A program made the translations under genes and the position numbers. Of a DNA stretch of 64,000 bases, positions 8,269 to 16,598 are shown piece by piece. Origin of the DNA: DATFLL01 sp035267785 (lineage in GTDB: Bacteria > Pseudomonadota > Gammaproteobacteria > DATFLL01); the NCBI GenBank assembly GCA_035267785.1, contig DATFLL010000061.1:1-64000 (forward strand), read 5' to 3'. The notes below the pieces were generated by a model that saw nothing but the letters and a program-made list of their open reading frames with translations, was not told the DNA's origin and ran no database searches. Every line of letters begins with the position of its first letter. Position 1 is the stretch's first letter.

Positions 8269-9090
8269 TCAGCCCGTGGAGCTGACCTGGCCCTTTCGGA
8301 ACTGCTGAATCGTGAAGGTCTTGTAGCCCTTGGGCAGATCGAACAACCCGGCCTTGGGCTTGAAGTGCAGGTCGAAGGTCTTCAGCGAGCGCCGGTAGCC
8401 GTCCTTGCGCTGCTCCTCGATGGGAAAGCCGCGGTCCAGGTGGCGCGTGGGCGCGAAGGTGTTGCGCGCCAGGTCGCAGGCATTCTGCAGATCGGCCGGT
8501 ATCAGGTTCAGCGTATTGGTGCTGTCGTCGGCCAGAATCTGGCGGAACTCCCGCATCGCCTTCAGGGCATCGTCCATCAGACCGGGGACGGCAACGACGT
8601 CGTAGCACAGCTCACCCTTGGCGCTGAACTGATAGCGCATCGGCTGCTGGCCGCCGACGGTCGGCGCATCCTTCATCGCTCCCAGGTCCTTTTCGCTGAG
8701 TTGCAGATCGAAGGGAGGCGAGACCTTTACCGGCTTGGTATCGACGACCATGATCTGTCGCTCCTGGCTGTCGACGCGGTAGATCTTGCGCTTCTTGCGA
8801 TCGAGCAGAATGAAGTCGGGGGAGCCCGGGCCGTCGTCGATGCGCATGTAATCGGCATTGACCACGAAACGGGTGTTGTACGGCTTGATGCCGGGACGCT
8901 GCTCGACGAAGTCGATCTGCGTCGCCTCGCCGGGAGCCCGCGCCGACGCACTGTCCGCGCCCCCCTCGCCGGGCTGCTCGCACGCACCGAGCGGCAGAAT
9001 CAGCGCCGCCAGCACCACCGTCGCCAACGCCCGCTTGCGGGCAGGCCGTCTTCCTCGTCCACGCGTGGTCGTCTCTTGCATCGTATTCAT
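8269..9090 (-). CDS. Predicted lipoprotein of unknown function
   Basis: From the ATG at 9090 the product has 273 residues. It begins with an Arg/Lys-rich segment and a hydrophobic core ending in LPLGAC, a good lipobox that predicts lipidation at Cys37. The mature part is soluble, mixed alpha/beta in character, with one CDLA cysteine and no motif I recognise; a DUF4412-like or lipoprotein-chaperone-like fold is possible but unproven. Its start overlaps the stop of the upstream DUF455 gene (ATGA), so the two are translationally coupled. A longer upstream frame exists but lies antisense-like within the neighbour and lacks a signal. Confidence 0.8.
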   Translation of the reverse strand: MNTMQETTTRGRGRRPARKRALATVVLAALILPLGACEQPGEGGADSASARAPGEATQIDFVEQRPGIKPYNTRFVVNADYMRIDDGPGSPDFILLDRKKRKIYRVDSQERQIMVVDTKPVKVSPPFDLQLSEKDLGAMKDAPTVGGQQPMRYQFSAKGELCYDVVAVPGLMDDALKAMREFRQILADDSTNTLNLIPADLQNACDLARNTFAPTRHLDRGFPIEEQRKDGYRRSLKTFDLHFKPKAGLFDLPKGYKTFTIQQFRKGQVSSTG

Positions 9091-9941
9091 ATCATCGCTT
9101 CCAGATAGTCCAGTTCCTGTTCGGTGAACCCCGCCGCAATGCGGGCGCTGCGGTGCAGCGGGCCGCGCACCCGCCCGGGCATGTGCTCGTCGAGCAGACG
9201 GCGAAACGTGGGCGCCGGTGCCAAACCGCGCTGCGCACACAGATAATTGAACCAGCGCGAGCCGATGGCCACGTGGCCCACTTCGTCGCGCTGAATGATG
9301 TCCAGGATCGCCACGGCCCGCTCGTCGCCGCCGGCGTGCAGCTTGTCGGCTATCCCCGGCGCCACGTCCAGCCCGCGGGCCTCGAGCACCCGCGGCACCA
9401 GCGCCATGCGCACCAGGGGGTCGTGCGCGGTCTCACGCGCCGCCTCCCACAGACCGTCGTGGGCATCGAAATCCCCGTAGTCGTGTCCCAGCGTATTGAG
9501 ATGCTCGCGCAGCAGCGTGAAGTGATAGGCCTCTTCTTCGGCCACTCGAACCCAGTCATCGTAGTACTCACGCGGCATCTCGCGAAACCGATAGACCGCG
9601 TCCCAGGCCAGATTGATCGCGTTGAACTCGATATGACACAGGGAATGGATCAGTGCCGCCCGCCCCTCCTGGGACTGTGCCGAGCGCCGCGCCAGCTCCC
9701 GGGGCGCCACCAGCCGGGGGCGCTGCGGGCGCCCCGGCGCCGCTATCGGCTGAACCGGGCTCGACGAGGTCGGCGACAGCGCTCCCTCCCGCCACGCCGA
9801 GGCCGCCGCGGCCGTGGCCGCCGTCTTGGCGGCCGGGTCCTCGTGCCGCAGGCATTGCAGCGCTGCGTCGAATAGGCCGTCGGTGCGCGGCGAGGAGCCC
9901 GACTCGACCGCCGTGGCCGGAGGTGTCTGAGAGCGTGTCAT
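9087..9941 (-). CDS. DUF455 ferritin-like protein
   Basis: This 284-residue protein has the DUF455 (PF04305) ferritin-like pattern. HIEFNAINLAWDAVYRF near residue 105, EEAYHFTLLREHL near 135 and RDEVGHVAIG near 218 supply the Glu/His residues expected of a di-metal helical bundle. A low-complexity Ala/Pro N-terminus precedes the core. The family's reaction is not established; some members are annotated as MiaE-like. It is coupled by an ATGA overlap to the lipoprotein gene downstream. Confidence 0.88.
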   Translation of the reverse strand: MTRSQTPPATAVESGSSPRTDGLFDAALQCLRHEDPAAKTAATAAAASAWREGALSPTSSSPVQPIAAPGRPQRPRLVAPRELARRSAQSQEGRAALIHSLCHIEFNAINLAWDAVYRFREMPREYYDDWVRVAEEEAYHFTLLREHLNTLGHDYGDFDAHDGLWEAARETAHDPLVRMALVPRVLEARGLDVAPGIADKLHAGGDERAVAILDIIQRDEVGHVAIGSRWFNYLCAQRGLAPAPTFRRLLDEHMPGRVRGPLHRSARIAAGFTEQELDYLEAMI

Positions 9942-9998
9942 GGCAGCATTCTATCAGAGGGCATGCCTGCCACGCGCCACCGCTCCGGATGGCGGGCC

Positions 9999-11264
9999 TC
10001 AGGTCCCAGGCGGGCCTTTGAACCCGATGACAATATCCATGACATTGGTACCGGTCGGGCCGGTGTGTATCAGGTCGCCGGCGGCGTCAAGAAAGGTCCC
10101 GGCGTCGGCCCGCGCCAGACAGTCGTCGGCGGCGAGCGCCTGCGCCTCGCCGCGGCCCACCGTGCCCCCGTCCACCAGCGCCCCGGCGTCCTCAGTCGGC
10201 CCGTCGGTGCCGTCCGTGCCCAATGCGAGCAGCCACACATCGTCGCGCCCGGCCAGCGCCCGGGCGGCCGCCAGGGCCATGGTCTGATTGCGCCCGCCGC
10301 GGCCGGGCGCCTCGGGCAGGCGCACGGTGGTCTCCCCGCCCCACACGTGCAGCCCCGGCGGTCCCGCACACAGCGCCTCGGCGAGCGCAGCGCCGCAGGC
10401 CGCCGCATCGCCGCGGAGGGCCTCTCCGTGATCGCGCGCCTCCAGGCCCATCCGCCGGGCCGCCGTCACCGCCGCCGCCCGTGCCTCGGCGTTGCTCGCC
10501 ACAATGCGCGTCTGCACGCGCGCAAAGGCGGCTGTCGGCGGTGGTGCGTTCGATGTCTGCGCCTCGGTCAGAAGCCGTTCGAGCCACACCGGTAGGGCCG
10601 CGCCCGGCCGAGCCTTCGCCGCCCCCCCGGCCGGCGGAGGAACCAATAAACCCGAGCCGATGATTTCGGGCCGATCCCCCGGGACATCGGAGATCAGGAG
10701 GTTCACCACCCGGCGCCCGGACAGGTGTTCAACGAGGCGCCCGCCCTTGATGCGGGACAGGGACGAGCGGACCCGGTTCATGGCCGCGATATCCAGTCCG
10801 CTGCCGAGCAGCCAGTCATTGACCCGCTGCAGCTCGGCCAGGTCGACACCGGGAACGAGGACCTCCACCAGGGCCGAGGCGCCGCCGGAGATGAGACTCA
10901 GCACCGGGGCGCCCGCCGGCAGGGTATCGAGGAAGGCCAGGAGGCGCTCACCCGCCGCCAGGCTGCGGGCATCGGGCCGCGGATGACCTGCCTCCAGGCA
11001 GGGCCAGGCGGCGCCAGGGACAGCCTCGGGGCTCCTCCCGGGCGGCGGGCAGTGGCCGTCCTTGGAAATCACCAGGGCCCCGGCGATGGCCTCGCCCAGG
11101 GCGTCCCGCGCCCCCGCCGCCATGGTCGGGGCGGCCTTGCCCACAGCGAACAGGTACCACGGCCCTGTCTCGCGCCCCGAATCCGCCAGGCAGCGGGCGA
11201 CACAGGCCCGGCCGTCCACGGCCTTTAGCGACGACTCCATTATTTTCAATAAGTTATTTCGCAT
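9999..11264 (-). CDS. Glycerate 2-kinase (DUF4147/MOFRL family)
   Basis: The enzyme phosphorylates D-glycerate at C2 with ATP, feeding lower glycolysis. The N-terminal DUF4147 domain shows LFAVGKAAPTMAAGARDAL and LISGGASALVE. The C-terminal MOFRL domain shows GRNQTMALAAARALAG, LALGTDGTDGPTEDAGALVD and the ending TNVMDIVIGF. The start MRNNLLKIMESSL at 11264 is chosen because the 17 codons upstream do not resemble the family; 11315 is the alternative. The length of 421 residues is normal. It stands alone between the DUF455 gene and the orphan transcription unit. Confidence 0.9.
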   Translation of the reverse strand: MRNNLLKIMESSLKAVDGRACVARCLADSGRETGPWYLFAVGKAAPTMAAGARDALGEAIAGALVISKDGHCPPPGRSPEAVPGAAWPCLEAGHPRPDARSLAAGERLLAFLDTLPAGAPVLSLISGGASALVEVLVPGVDLAELQRVNDWLLGSGLDIAAMNRVRSSLSRIKGGRLVEHLSGRRVVNLLISDVPGDRPEIIGSGLLVPPPAGGAAKARPGAALPVWLERLLTEAQTSNAPPPTAAFARVQTRIVASNAEARAAAVTAARRMGLEARDHGEALRGDAAACGAALAEALCAGPPGLHVWGGETTVRLPEAPGRGGRNQTMALAAARALAGRDDVWLLALGTDGTDGPTEDAGALVDGGTVGRGEAQALAADDCLARADAGTFLDAAGDLIHTGPTGTNVMDIVIGFKGPPGT

Positions 11265-11351
11265 ATCGAACGAAAATCTAGTTTCCTCGGCTAAGCGGTG
11301 GAACCATCGGGGCAATTGTCGCCCGCCGTCCGGGGGCGGCCAACAAGCCGA

Positions 11352-11380
11352 TTGACGGCCCTCCCGGGGTCGGCTATACC
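11352..11380 (+). promoter_or_regulatory. Sigma-70 promoter of an orphan transcription unit
   Basis: TTGACG and TATACC are separated by exactly 17 bases, predicting a start near 11387. No long reading frame follows before the two terminators at 11641-11718. Confidence 0.65.
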
Positions 11381-11451
11381 TTGCCTGAGGCCGTCGAAAG
11401 CCGACCAGGGAGGTCGCCGAGACGGCCTTGAATGCTCACAGGCCACGGCGT

Positions 11452-11466
11452 GTTACAGGAGGTAAC
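11452..11466 (+). promoter_or_regulatory. Hairpin presenting a Shine-Dalgarno in its loop
   Basis: GTTAC and GTAAC pair around the loop AGGAG, directly before an ATG at 11468. A GGA in a hairpin loop with the context TACAGGAG resembles the known CsrA/RsmA site (RUACARGGAUGU), so translational control by CsrA is a possibility. Confidence 0.45.
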
Positions 11467-11640
11467 CATGCTGTCCAAGCAAGTCCGATAAGAAACGCTT
11501 CCCCTGGTCTATGTCGCGGTCGGCGTAGTTGCTATGACGACCGCAGCACGGGCCAACGCATTTCTGTCGAACCCATTGGGCATCACCGCGGTCCTGGTCC
11601 TGCGGCCGCATTGCGGCAACGGGACGAATCATCGCCATGT

Positions 11641-11663
11641 AAGCAGTTAACCGCTGCTTTTTT
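11641..11663 (+). terminator. Intrinsic terminator 1 of the orphan unit
   Basis: AAGCAG and CTGCTT pair around a short loop and are followed by a T-rich run. The stop codon of the 38-codon frame lies in the loop. Confidence 0.65.
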
Positions 11664-11689
11664 CTTAGCAGAGCTGCCACAAGCCTTGC

Positions 11690-11718
11690 AGAGCCCCTTC
11701 CTCAGGGGCTCTTTTTTT
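11690..11718 (+). terminator. Intrinsic terminator 2 of the orphan unit
   Basis: A seven-pair GAGCCCC/GGGGCTC stem has the loop TTCCTCA and is followed by seven T residues. This is a textbook strong terminator, 100 bases before the NUDIX start. Confidence 0.85.
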
Positions 11719-11817
11719 GTCTGTATCCTCATGCGCCAATCGCGCGCCGGATTTCATGCCCGCCCTGCTACAATGCACGCCATCCGGTCGATACGCCACT
11801 CCCACGGTAACAGAGGC

Positions 11818-12270
11818 ATGCCCGATTCGACTGCCGACAGCGCGGCCAATAACGAGAACGTCGAACAACGCCCGCAGGTGGGTGTCGGCGCCGTGGTGTT
11901 TCGCGATGAGCGCGTGCTCCTCGTGCTGCGCGGCCAGGCGCCCAATGCCGGCCAGTGGGCCATTCCGGGCGGGCGCGTGCGCTGGGGAGAAACCCTGCAG
12001 GCGGGCGCCGAACGGGAAATATTCGAGGAGACCGGCGTACGCATCCGCGCCGCCGAGCCCGTCTTCGCCTTCGAGGTAATCGAGGACGAAGACGGCGCCT
12101 GCGCCACTCACTACGTGGTCGTGGACCTGGCCGCCGAATACCTGGAGGGAGAGCCGCGCGCGGGCGACGACGCCGCCGAGGCGCGCTGGGTCAGTGCCGC
12201 CGAGCTCGCCGCACTGCCGGTCAATGAAACGACCCGCCGGTTGCTCAGGAGCCGATACGACTTCGGCTAA
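11818..12270 (+). CDS. NUDIX hydrolase
   Basis: The 150-residue product has a complete Nudix box GGRVRWGETL...REIFEETGV at about residues 47-70, followed by an acidic beta-rich domain. It resembles ADP-ribose or nucleotide-sugar pyrophosphatases of the MutT/YjhB type that hydrolyse X-linked nucleoside diphosphates; the substrate cannot be told. The frame is open for 130 codons upstream, but that part overlaps the orphan RNA and its terminators, so the ATG at 11818 (after AGAGGC) is preferred. It is convergent with metZ, with 42 bases between the stops. Confidence 0.9.
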   Translation: MPDSTADSAANNENVEQRPQVGVGAVVFRDERVLLVLRGQAPNAGQWAIPGGRVRWGETLQAGAEREIFEETGVRIRAAEPVFAFEVIEDEDGACATHYVVVDLAAEYLEGEPRAGDDAAEARWVSAAELAALPVNETTRRLLRSRYDFG

Positions 12271-12312
12271 CGCGGATTGCGCTACCCGCCGCGGGCGCGG
12301 CCAAGGCAGGAT

Positions 12313-13506
12313 TCATCCGAGACCGTCCAGTCCGCGCGCCAGGTCGGCCTGGATATCGGCGACGTCCTCCAGCCCCACGGCAATGCGCAGGAGCCCGTCG
12401 CCGATGCCGGCATCGGCCCGCTGCTCCGGCGTCAGGCGGCCGTGGGTGGTCGTCGCCGGGTGCGTGATGGTGGTCTTGGCATCGCCCAGGTTCGCCGTGA
12501 TCGACAGCAGCCGCGTGGCGTCCACCACTCGCCATGCCTCCTCGCGGCCGCCGCGTACGTCAAAGGCCAGCACGCCGCCGAATCCGCTTTGCTGCAGCGC
12601 GGCCAGATCGTGCTGCGGATGCGAGGCCAGCCCCGGGTAATACACCCGCGCCACGGCCGGGTGTGCCTCCAGCCACCGCGCCAGCGCCAGCGCATTGTCA
12701 CTGTGCGCCTGCATGCGCAGTCGCAGTGTTTCCAGGCCCTTGAGAAACACCCAGGCGTTGAACGGGCTCATGGTCGGGCCCGCCGTGCGCAAAAAACCGA
12801 ATACCTCCTTGCCGACGCGCTCGGCGTCGCCGACCACCGCGCCGCCGATGCAGCGCCCCTGGCCGTCCAGATACTTGGTGGCCGAATGGATGACAATATC
12901 CGCGCCCAGGGCGAGAGGCTGCTGCAGCGCCGGCGTGCAAAAGCAGTTGTCCACGATAAGCAGGCAGTTGTTGGCGTGCGCCAATTCGGCCAGGGCTCGT
13001 ATGTCGGCCACGTCGGTGAGGGGGTTGGAGGGCGTTTCCAGGAACAACAGGCGCGTCTCGGGACGGATCGCCTCGCGCCAGGCCTCGATGTCAGTCAGCG
13101 ACACGTAGGTCGTCTCCACGCCAAAACGCCCGAGGTAGTTATTGAACAACACGGTGGTCGTCCCGAAGATGGAGCGCGAGGAGACGATGTGATCGCCCTG
13201 GCCGAGCAGCGCCACGCAGGTGCTGAGGATCGCCGACATGCCCGATGCGGTCGCCACGCAGCGCTCCCCGCCCTCCAGGGCCGCCAGGCGCTCCTCGAAG
13301 GTACGCACCGTCGGGTTGGTAAAGCGCGAATAGATATTGCCCGGTTCCTCTCCTCCGAAACGTGCCGCCGCCTGTGCCGCACTGTCGAAGACGAAGCTCG
13401 AAGTCGTAAAGATCGGTTCGCCCTGCTCGCCCTCGCTGGTGCGATGCTGCCCCGCGCGCACCGCGCGCGTGGCGAAACCGTACGCCTCCCAATCCTCCTC
13501 CGTCAT
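12313..13506 (-). CDS. metZ: O-succinylhomoserine sulfhydrylase MetZ
   Basis: This PLP enzyme of the Cys/Met-metabolism family condenses O-succinyl-homoserine with sulfide to homocysteine in methionine synthesis. The 397 residues from MTEEDWEAYGFATRAVRAGQ contain the PLP-lysine motif SATKYLDGQGRCIGG, NIYSRFTNPTVRTFEERLAALE, and the C-terminal SLGD-like ANLGDAKTTITHPATTTH. The start at 13506 follows a GGTGGAGGAG Shine-Dalgarno. It lies downstream of purF, as in Pseudomonas, but has its own promoter and a SAM-II riboswitch, so its expression should fall when S-adenosylmethionine is high. Confidence 0.95.
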   Translation of the reverse strand: MTEEDWEAYGFATRAVRAGQHRTSEGEQGEPIFTTSSFVFDSAAQAAARFGGEEPGNIYSRFTNPTVRTFEERLAALEGGERCVATASGMSAILSTCVALLGQGDHIVSSRSIFGTTTVLFNNYLGRFGVETTYVSLTDIEAWREAIRPETRLLFLETPSNPLTDVADIRALAELAHANNCLLIVDNCFCTPALQQPLALGADIVIHSATKYLDGQGRCIGGAVVGDAERVGKEVFGFLRTAGPTMSPFNAWVFLKGLETLRLRMQAHSDNALALARWLEAHPAVARVYYPGLASHPQHDLAALQQSGFGGVLAFDVRGGREEAWRVVDATRLLSITANLGDAKTTITHPATTTHGRLTPEQRADAGIGDGLLRIAVGLEDVADIQADLARGLDGLG

Positions 13507-13591
13507 AGCCACTCCTCCACCTGTGTCATCGACTGTCACCTCTTGCGCCGTTGGCCGGCGCACGGGCGCAAACGGCCCTGGTCTTGGGCAC

Positions 13592-13684
13592 AAAAAAACC
13601 CGCTCAGCAAATGCTAAAGCAGGTCTCCCTCGCTTTAGCTGCATTTGTTACGCGCCCGCAAGCTGAGCTCAAATCGGCGCGAAG
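13592..13684 (-). promoter_or_regulatory. SAM-II (SAM-alpha) riboswitch with terminator, upstream of metZ
   Basis: On the minus strand the aptamer (about 13625-13684) has CGCGCC pairing with GGCGCG as P1, the CGATTTGAGC loop strand, and the core AACAAATGCAGCTAAAG. These match the conserved SAM-II pattern, including the H-type pseudoknot between the ATTT/AGC and AAAT/GCTAAA strands. Next comes a hairpin beginning ACCTGC and closing with GCGGGT plus seven T (13592-13624). Its 5' arm repeats GCTTTAGCATTTG and can pair with the aptamer's core strand, giving a plausible switch. It is located between a promoter and the metZ start. Confidence 0.87.
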
Positions 13685-13688
13685 TTTC

Positions 13689-13717
13689 ACACTAGGCAAT
13701 TGGCCGGGCCCTGTCAA
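13689..13717 (-). promoter_or_regulatory. Sigma-70 promoter of metZ
   Basis: TTGACA and TAGTGT are separated by exactly 17 bases on the minus strand. Transcription would begin right at the 5' end of the SAM-II aptamer. Confidence 0.8.
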
Positions 13718-13735
13718 GCGCTCACCGGCGAACCG

Positions 13736-15244
13736 TCAATTGGCGTTGTGCAGCTCGATGACCTCGTGCTCGAGGTCGCTCAGTTCCTTGGCCGTGTCGT
13801 TTCGGGCCTCTTCGAGCTGCTCGAGATAGGTCTCGGTCACGTCACCGGTCACGTAGTCGCCGTTGAACACCGACGTATCGAACCGCGTGATCTTCTGATT
13901 GCCCCGGCGGGTGGCGCGCACCAGATCGTCCAGGTCCTGGTACACCAGCCAGTCCGCGCCAATGGCCTCGGCGATCTGCTTCTCATCGCGCCCGTGCCCG
14001 ATCAACTCCTTGGCCGAAGGCATGTCGATGCCATAGACGTTGGGATAGCGCACCGGCGGCGCCGCCGAGGCGAAATAGACCTTTTTGGCGCCGGCATCGC
14101 GCGCCATTTGAATGATCTGCTGGGACGTCGTGCCGCGAACGATGGAGTCGTCAACGAGCAGCACGTTCTTGCCCTTGAATTCCAGGTTGATCGCGTTGAG
14201 CTTCTGTCGCACCGACTTCTTGCGCTGCTTCTGCCCCGGCATGATGAAGGTTCGCCCGATATAGCGGTTCTTGATAAAGCCTTCGCGGTACATCACCCCG
14301 AGCTTGTAGGACAGCTGCAGCGCCGACGTGCGGCTGGTATCCGGAATGGGAATGACGACGTCGATGTCGTGTTCCGGGCGCTCGCGCAGGATCTTCTCGG
14401 CCAGGAATTCGCCCATGCGCATGCGCGCCTTGTAGACCGATATCCCGTCGATAATCGAATCGGGACGTGCGAAGTATACGTGCTCGAAGATACACGGCGA
14501 GTACGAAGGCGACTCGGCGCACTGGCGGGTGTGCAGGTTGCCGTCCACGTCGATGAACACCGCCTCGCCCGGTTCGATATCGCGAACCAGCTCGAAACCC
14601 AAGGCGTCTATCGCGACGCTCTCCGAAGCGATGGCGTACTCGGTTCCCTGGTCCGTGTGGCGCTTGCCGAAGACCACGGGGCGAATACCGTACGGGTCGC
14701 GAAAGCCGACGATACCGTAGCCGTTGATCATGGCGACGGCGGCATAGGCGCCGCGGCAGCGCTGATGCACGGCCGTCACGGCCTCGAACACGTCGTGCTC
14801 GTCAATCCGCAGCTTGCCCCGGTTCTGCAGCTCGTGGGCGAAGATATTGAGCAGGACCTCGGAGTCGGAATTGGTATTGATGTGGCGGCGATCCTCGACG
14901 AACAGATCGCGCTTCAGATCGTCGGCGTTGGTGAGATTGCCATTGTGGCCCAGGGCGATTCCGTAGGGCGAGTTGACATAAAACGGTTGGGCCTCGGCCG
15001 AAGAGGAACACCCCGCCGTCGGATAACGCACATGCCCGATGCCCATGTTGCCCGGCAGGCGCAGCATGTGCCGCGTGTGGAACACATCGCGCACCAGGCC
15101 GTTGTCCTTGCGCAGGTGCATGCGTCCCTCGTGGCAGGTCACGATGCCGGCGGCATCCTGGCCCCGGTGCTGCAAGACCGTCAGCGCGTCGTACAGCGCC
15201 TGGTTGACCGGACTCTTGGCTACGATGCCGATTATGCCGCACAT
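13736..15244 (-). CDS. purF: Amidophosphoribosyltransferase PurF
   Basis: This is the first committed enzyme of purine synthesis, converting PRPP and glutamine to phosphoribosylamine. Met-Cys-Gly at the start gives the N-terminal nucleophile Cys2 of the class II glutaminase domain (MCGIIGIVAKSPVN). The phosphoribosyltransferase part carries the PRPP-binding loop VLLVDDSIVRGTTS near residue 365. The length of 502 residues is close to the 505 of E. coli. It is preceded by cvpA in the same orientation, as in most gammaproteobacteria. Confidence 0.97.
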   Translation of the reverse strand: MCGIIGIVAKSPVNQALYDALTVLQHRGQDAAGIVTCHEGRMHLRKDNGLVRDVFHTRHMLRLPGNMGIGHVRYPTAGCSSSAEAQPFYVNSPYGIALGHNGNLTNADDLKRDLFVEDRRHINTNSDSEVLLNIFAHELQNRGKLRIDEHDVFEAVTAVHQRCRGAYAAVAMINGYGIVGFRDPYGIRPVVFGKRHTDQGTEYAIASESVAIDALGFELVRDIEPGEAVFIDVDGNLHTRQCAESPSYSPCIFEHVYFARPDSIIDGISVYKARMRMGEFLAEKILRERPEHDIDVVIPIPDTSRTSALQLSYKLGVMYREGFIKNRYIGRTFIMPGQKQRKKSVRQKLNAINLEFKGKNVLLVDDSIVRGTTSQQIIQMARDAGAKKVYFASAAPPVRYPNVYGIDMPSAKELIGHGRDEKQIAEAIGADWLVYQDLDDLVRATRRGNQKITRFDTSVFNGDYVTGDVTETYLEQLEEARNDTAKELSDLEHEVIELHNAN

Positions 15245-15309
15245 AGTTCAGTGTTCCTCAGATGAAGCCTTTTAAGCTTAGCATGCCGACCGCCCCGGCA
15301 CAGACACGC

Positions 15310-15798
15310 TCAGTAACTGAAATTGCGCGCCACGTCCGGCGGCAGAAAACCACGCAGCCACAGCGCAACCGTCTGAAACTGGGGCACCAATGCAGATTGG
15401 TTCCACCAGGTTTCCTTCGGCACGGAGGTCAGCCCCGCCATCAACACCAGAACCGCCACCAGAACGGTGCCGCGCAGCATGCCGAAAAACATTCCCAGGA
15501 CCCGGTCGGTGCCGGTCAGTCCCGTGACCTTGACCAGGCGCGAAGCGAAGAAGTTGACGACGGCCGTGACCATCAGCGTCAGACCGAACAGAACAGCGAA
15601 TGCGACGATGAGGCGCAGGGAAGGCGAGTTGACCGATGACTCGAGCAGCCCGGCCATGTTGCCGGCGAAGCTAAGCGATATCCAGAAGGCCAGGACCCAG
15701 CCGGTCAGCGACAGGGCTTCCTTGACGAAGCCGCGCAGCAGACTGACGAACGCCGAGATAAGCACGATGGCGAGGATGCCGTAATCGACCCAGATCAT
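15310..15798 (-). CDS. cvpA: CvpA family inner-membrane protein
   Basis: From MIWVDYGILAIVLISAFVSLLRGFVKE the protein has 162 residues, the same as E. coli CvpA, with four hydrophobic segments (about residues 5-25, 30-50, 65-85 and 103-122). The family is needed for colicin V production and envelope homeostasis; its biochemical role is unclear. The frame is open 18 codons upstream, but the family start fits 15798. It lies between dedD and purF, the conserved order. Confidence 0.92.
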   Translation of the reverse strand: MIWVDYGILAIVLISAFVSLLRGFVKEALSLTGWVLAFWISLSFAGNMAGLLESSVNSPSLRLIVAFAVLFGLTLMVTAVVNFFASRLVKVTGLTGTDRVLGMFFGMLRGTVLVAVLVLMAGLTSVPKETWWNQSALVPQFQTVALWLRGFLPPDVARNFSY

Positions 15799-15895
15799 GC
15801 TGCGGTGGAAGGCCCCGTCTACCGTTGCGCGCCCGTTGCGCGCCAACCACAAGCGAGCATTGTAACAAACCCGTCACGGCGGCAGAAGCGGCCGC

Positions 15896-16537
15896 TCACG
15901 GATGCGCCACCACCAGGGTCTTACCCTTGATGTACTTGTCCAGACGCTTTTGCAGCGCCTCGGCGTCGGCACGGCGCACCTCGGGGCCCACGCGCACCCG
16001 GTAGACCGTAGCGCCGTCGCTGCGGACGGCATCGACGAAGGCGGGGAATTTCTTGGCCCGGAGCCGGTCGCGCAGGGCCAGCGCGTTTTTCTGGTGGCTG
16101 AAGCTGCCGACCTGCACGGCCCAGCCCTTCGGGGCCTGCACATCGGCATCGCTCTTGGAAGGCGCTTTGCCGGGCTGGGGCGCCGATTCGGCGGCGGATT
16201 TGGGCGTCGAGTCGCCCGGGCTCGCCGACTCGTTGGGGCCTGACGGCTTGTCGGCCCCGGCCGGTTGGCCGGCGCTCTTGCCGGGCGGCGGCGGCGCGGT
16301 CAGATCCTTGTCGATGAGCGCACGCCCGCTGTCCTGTTTTTCGGGCGGCTGGGGCATATCGTGAAGCTCCAGCACGCGCACCTCGCGCTGCTCGGAGGGC
16401 TTGGGCGGAATGTTCGTTCCGAAGCTGACGCCCTTGTCTCCACGGCCGCCGTTGAGCAGCATCGGGATGAAGATCACGGCCAGCGCGACCAGCACGATGG
16501 CGCCTATCAATCGCTGCTTGAGTGGGTTGTGTTCCAC
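15896..16537 (-). CDS. dedD: SPOR-domain cell-division protein DedD
   Basis: This inner-membrane septation protein has a short cytoplasmic N-terminus, one transmembrane helix (LIGAIVLVALAVIFIPMLL), a long Pro/Ser/Lys-rich periplasmic linker, and a C-terminal SPOR domain (GWAVQVGSFSHQKNALALRDRL...) that binds denuded septal peptidoglycan. The GTG at 16537 is preferred because GGGGAGG sits 2 bases upstream; an ATG at 16564 is possible. The length of about 213 residues is close to DedD (220). The folC-dedD-cvpA-purF order is conserved. Confidence 0.92.
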   Translation of the reverse strand: MEHNPLKQRLIGAIVLVALAVIFIPMLLNGGRGDKGVSFGTNIPPKPSEQREVRVLELHDMPQPPEKQDSGRALIDKDLTAPPPPGKSAGQPAGADKPSGPNESASPGDSTPKSAAESAPQPGKAPSKSDADVQAPKGWAVQVGSFSHQKNALALRDRLRAKKFPAFVDAVRSDGATVYRVRVGPEVRRADAEALQKRLDKYIKGKTLVVAHP

Positions 16538-16598
16538 AATCCTCCCCGGATGCTGACCGCGCACGGCGGTGCGCTACTACGGACCGATTATAGGCCGG

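Larger units (their letters stand above)
11387..11718 (+). ncRNA. Putative small RNA or leader transcript of about 330 nt
   Basis: It is bounded by a good promoter (11352-11380) and two intrinsic terminators. Inside are a GTTAC-AGGAG-GTAAC hairpin that places a perfect Shine-Dalgarno in its loop (11452-11466), a seven-codon frame MLSKQVR at 11468-11491, and a 38-codon frame at 11534-11650. The product of the longer frame contains GITAVLVLRPHCG, and its stop lies in the loop of the first terminator, as in attenuators. It does not resemble 6S RNA, tmRNA or RNase P RNA. It could be a regulatory RNA, a small-peptide gene or an orphan attenuator; the exact limits are predicted only. Confidence 0.5.

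Noticed and set aside
11534..11650. Functional ilv attenuator leader
   Set aside because: The peptide has only a short run of branched-chain residues, and no ilv gene follows; it is mentioned only as a possibility within the orphan unit.
11387..11718. 6S RNA, tmRNA or RNase P RNA
   Set aside because: None of the conserved cores of these RNAs could be found in the transcript, and the neighbours do not fit.
13700..15265. Plus-strand frame of 521 codons over purF
   Set aside because: It is fully antisense to an unmistakable purF. Similar long plus-strand shadows over trpB, leuC, hemN and fimV were rejected for the same reason.
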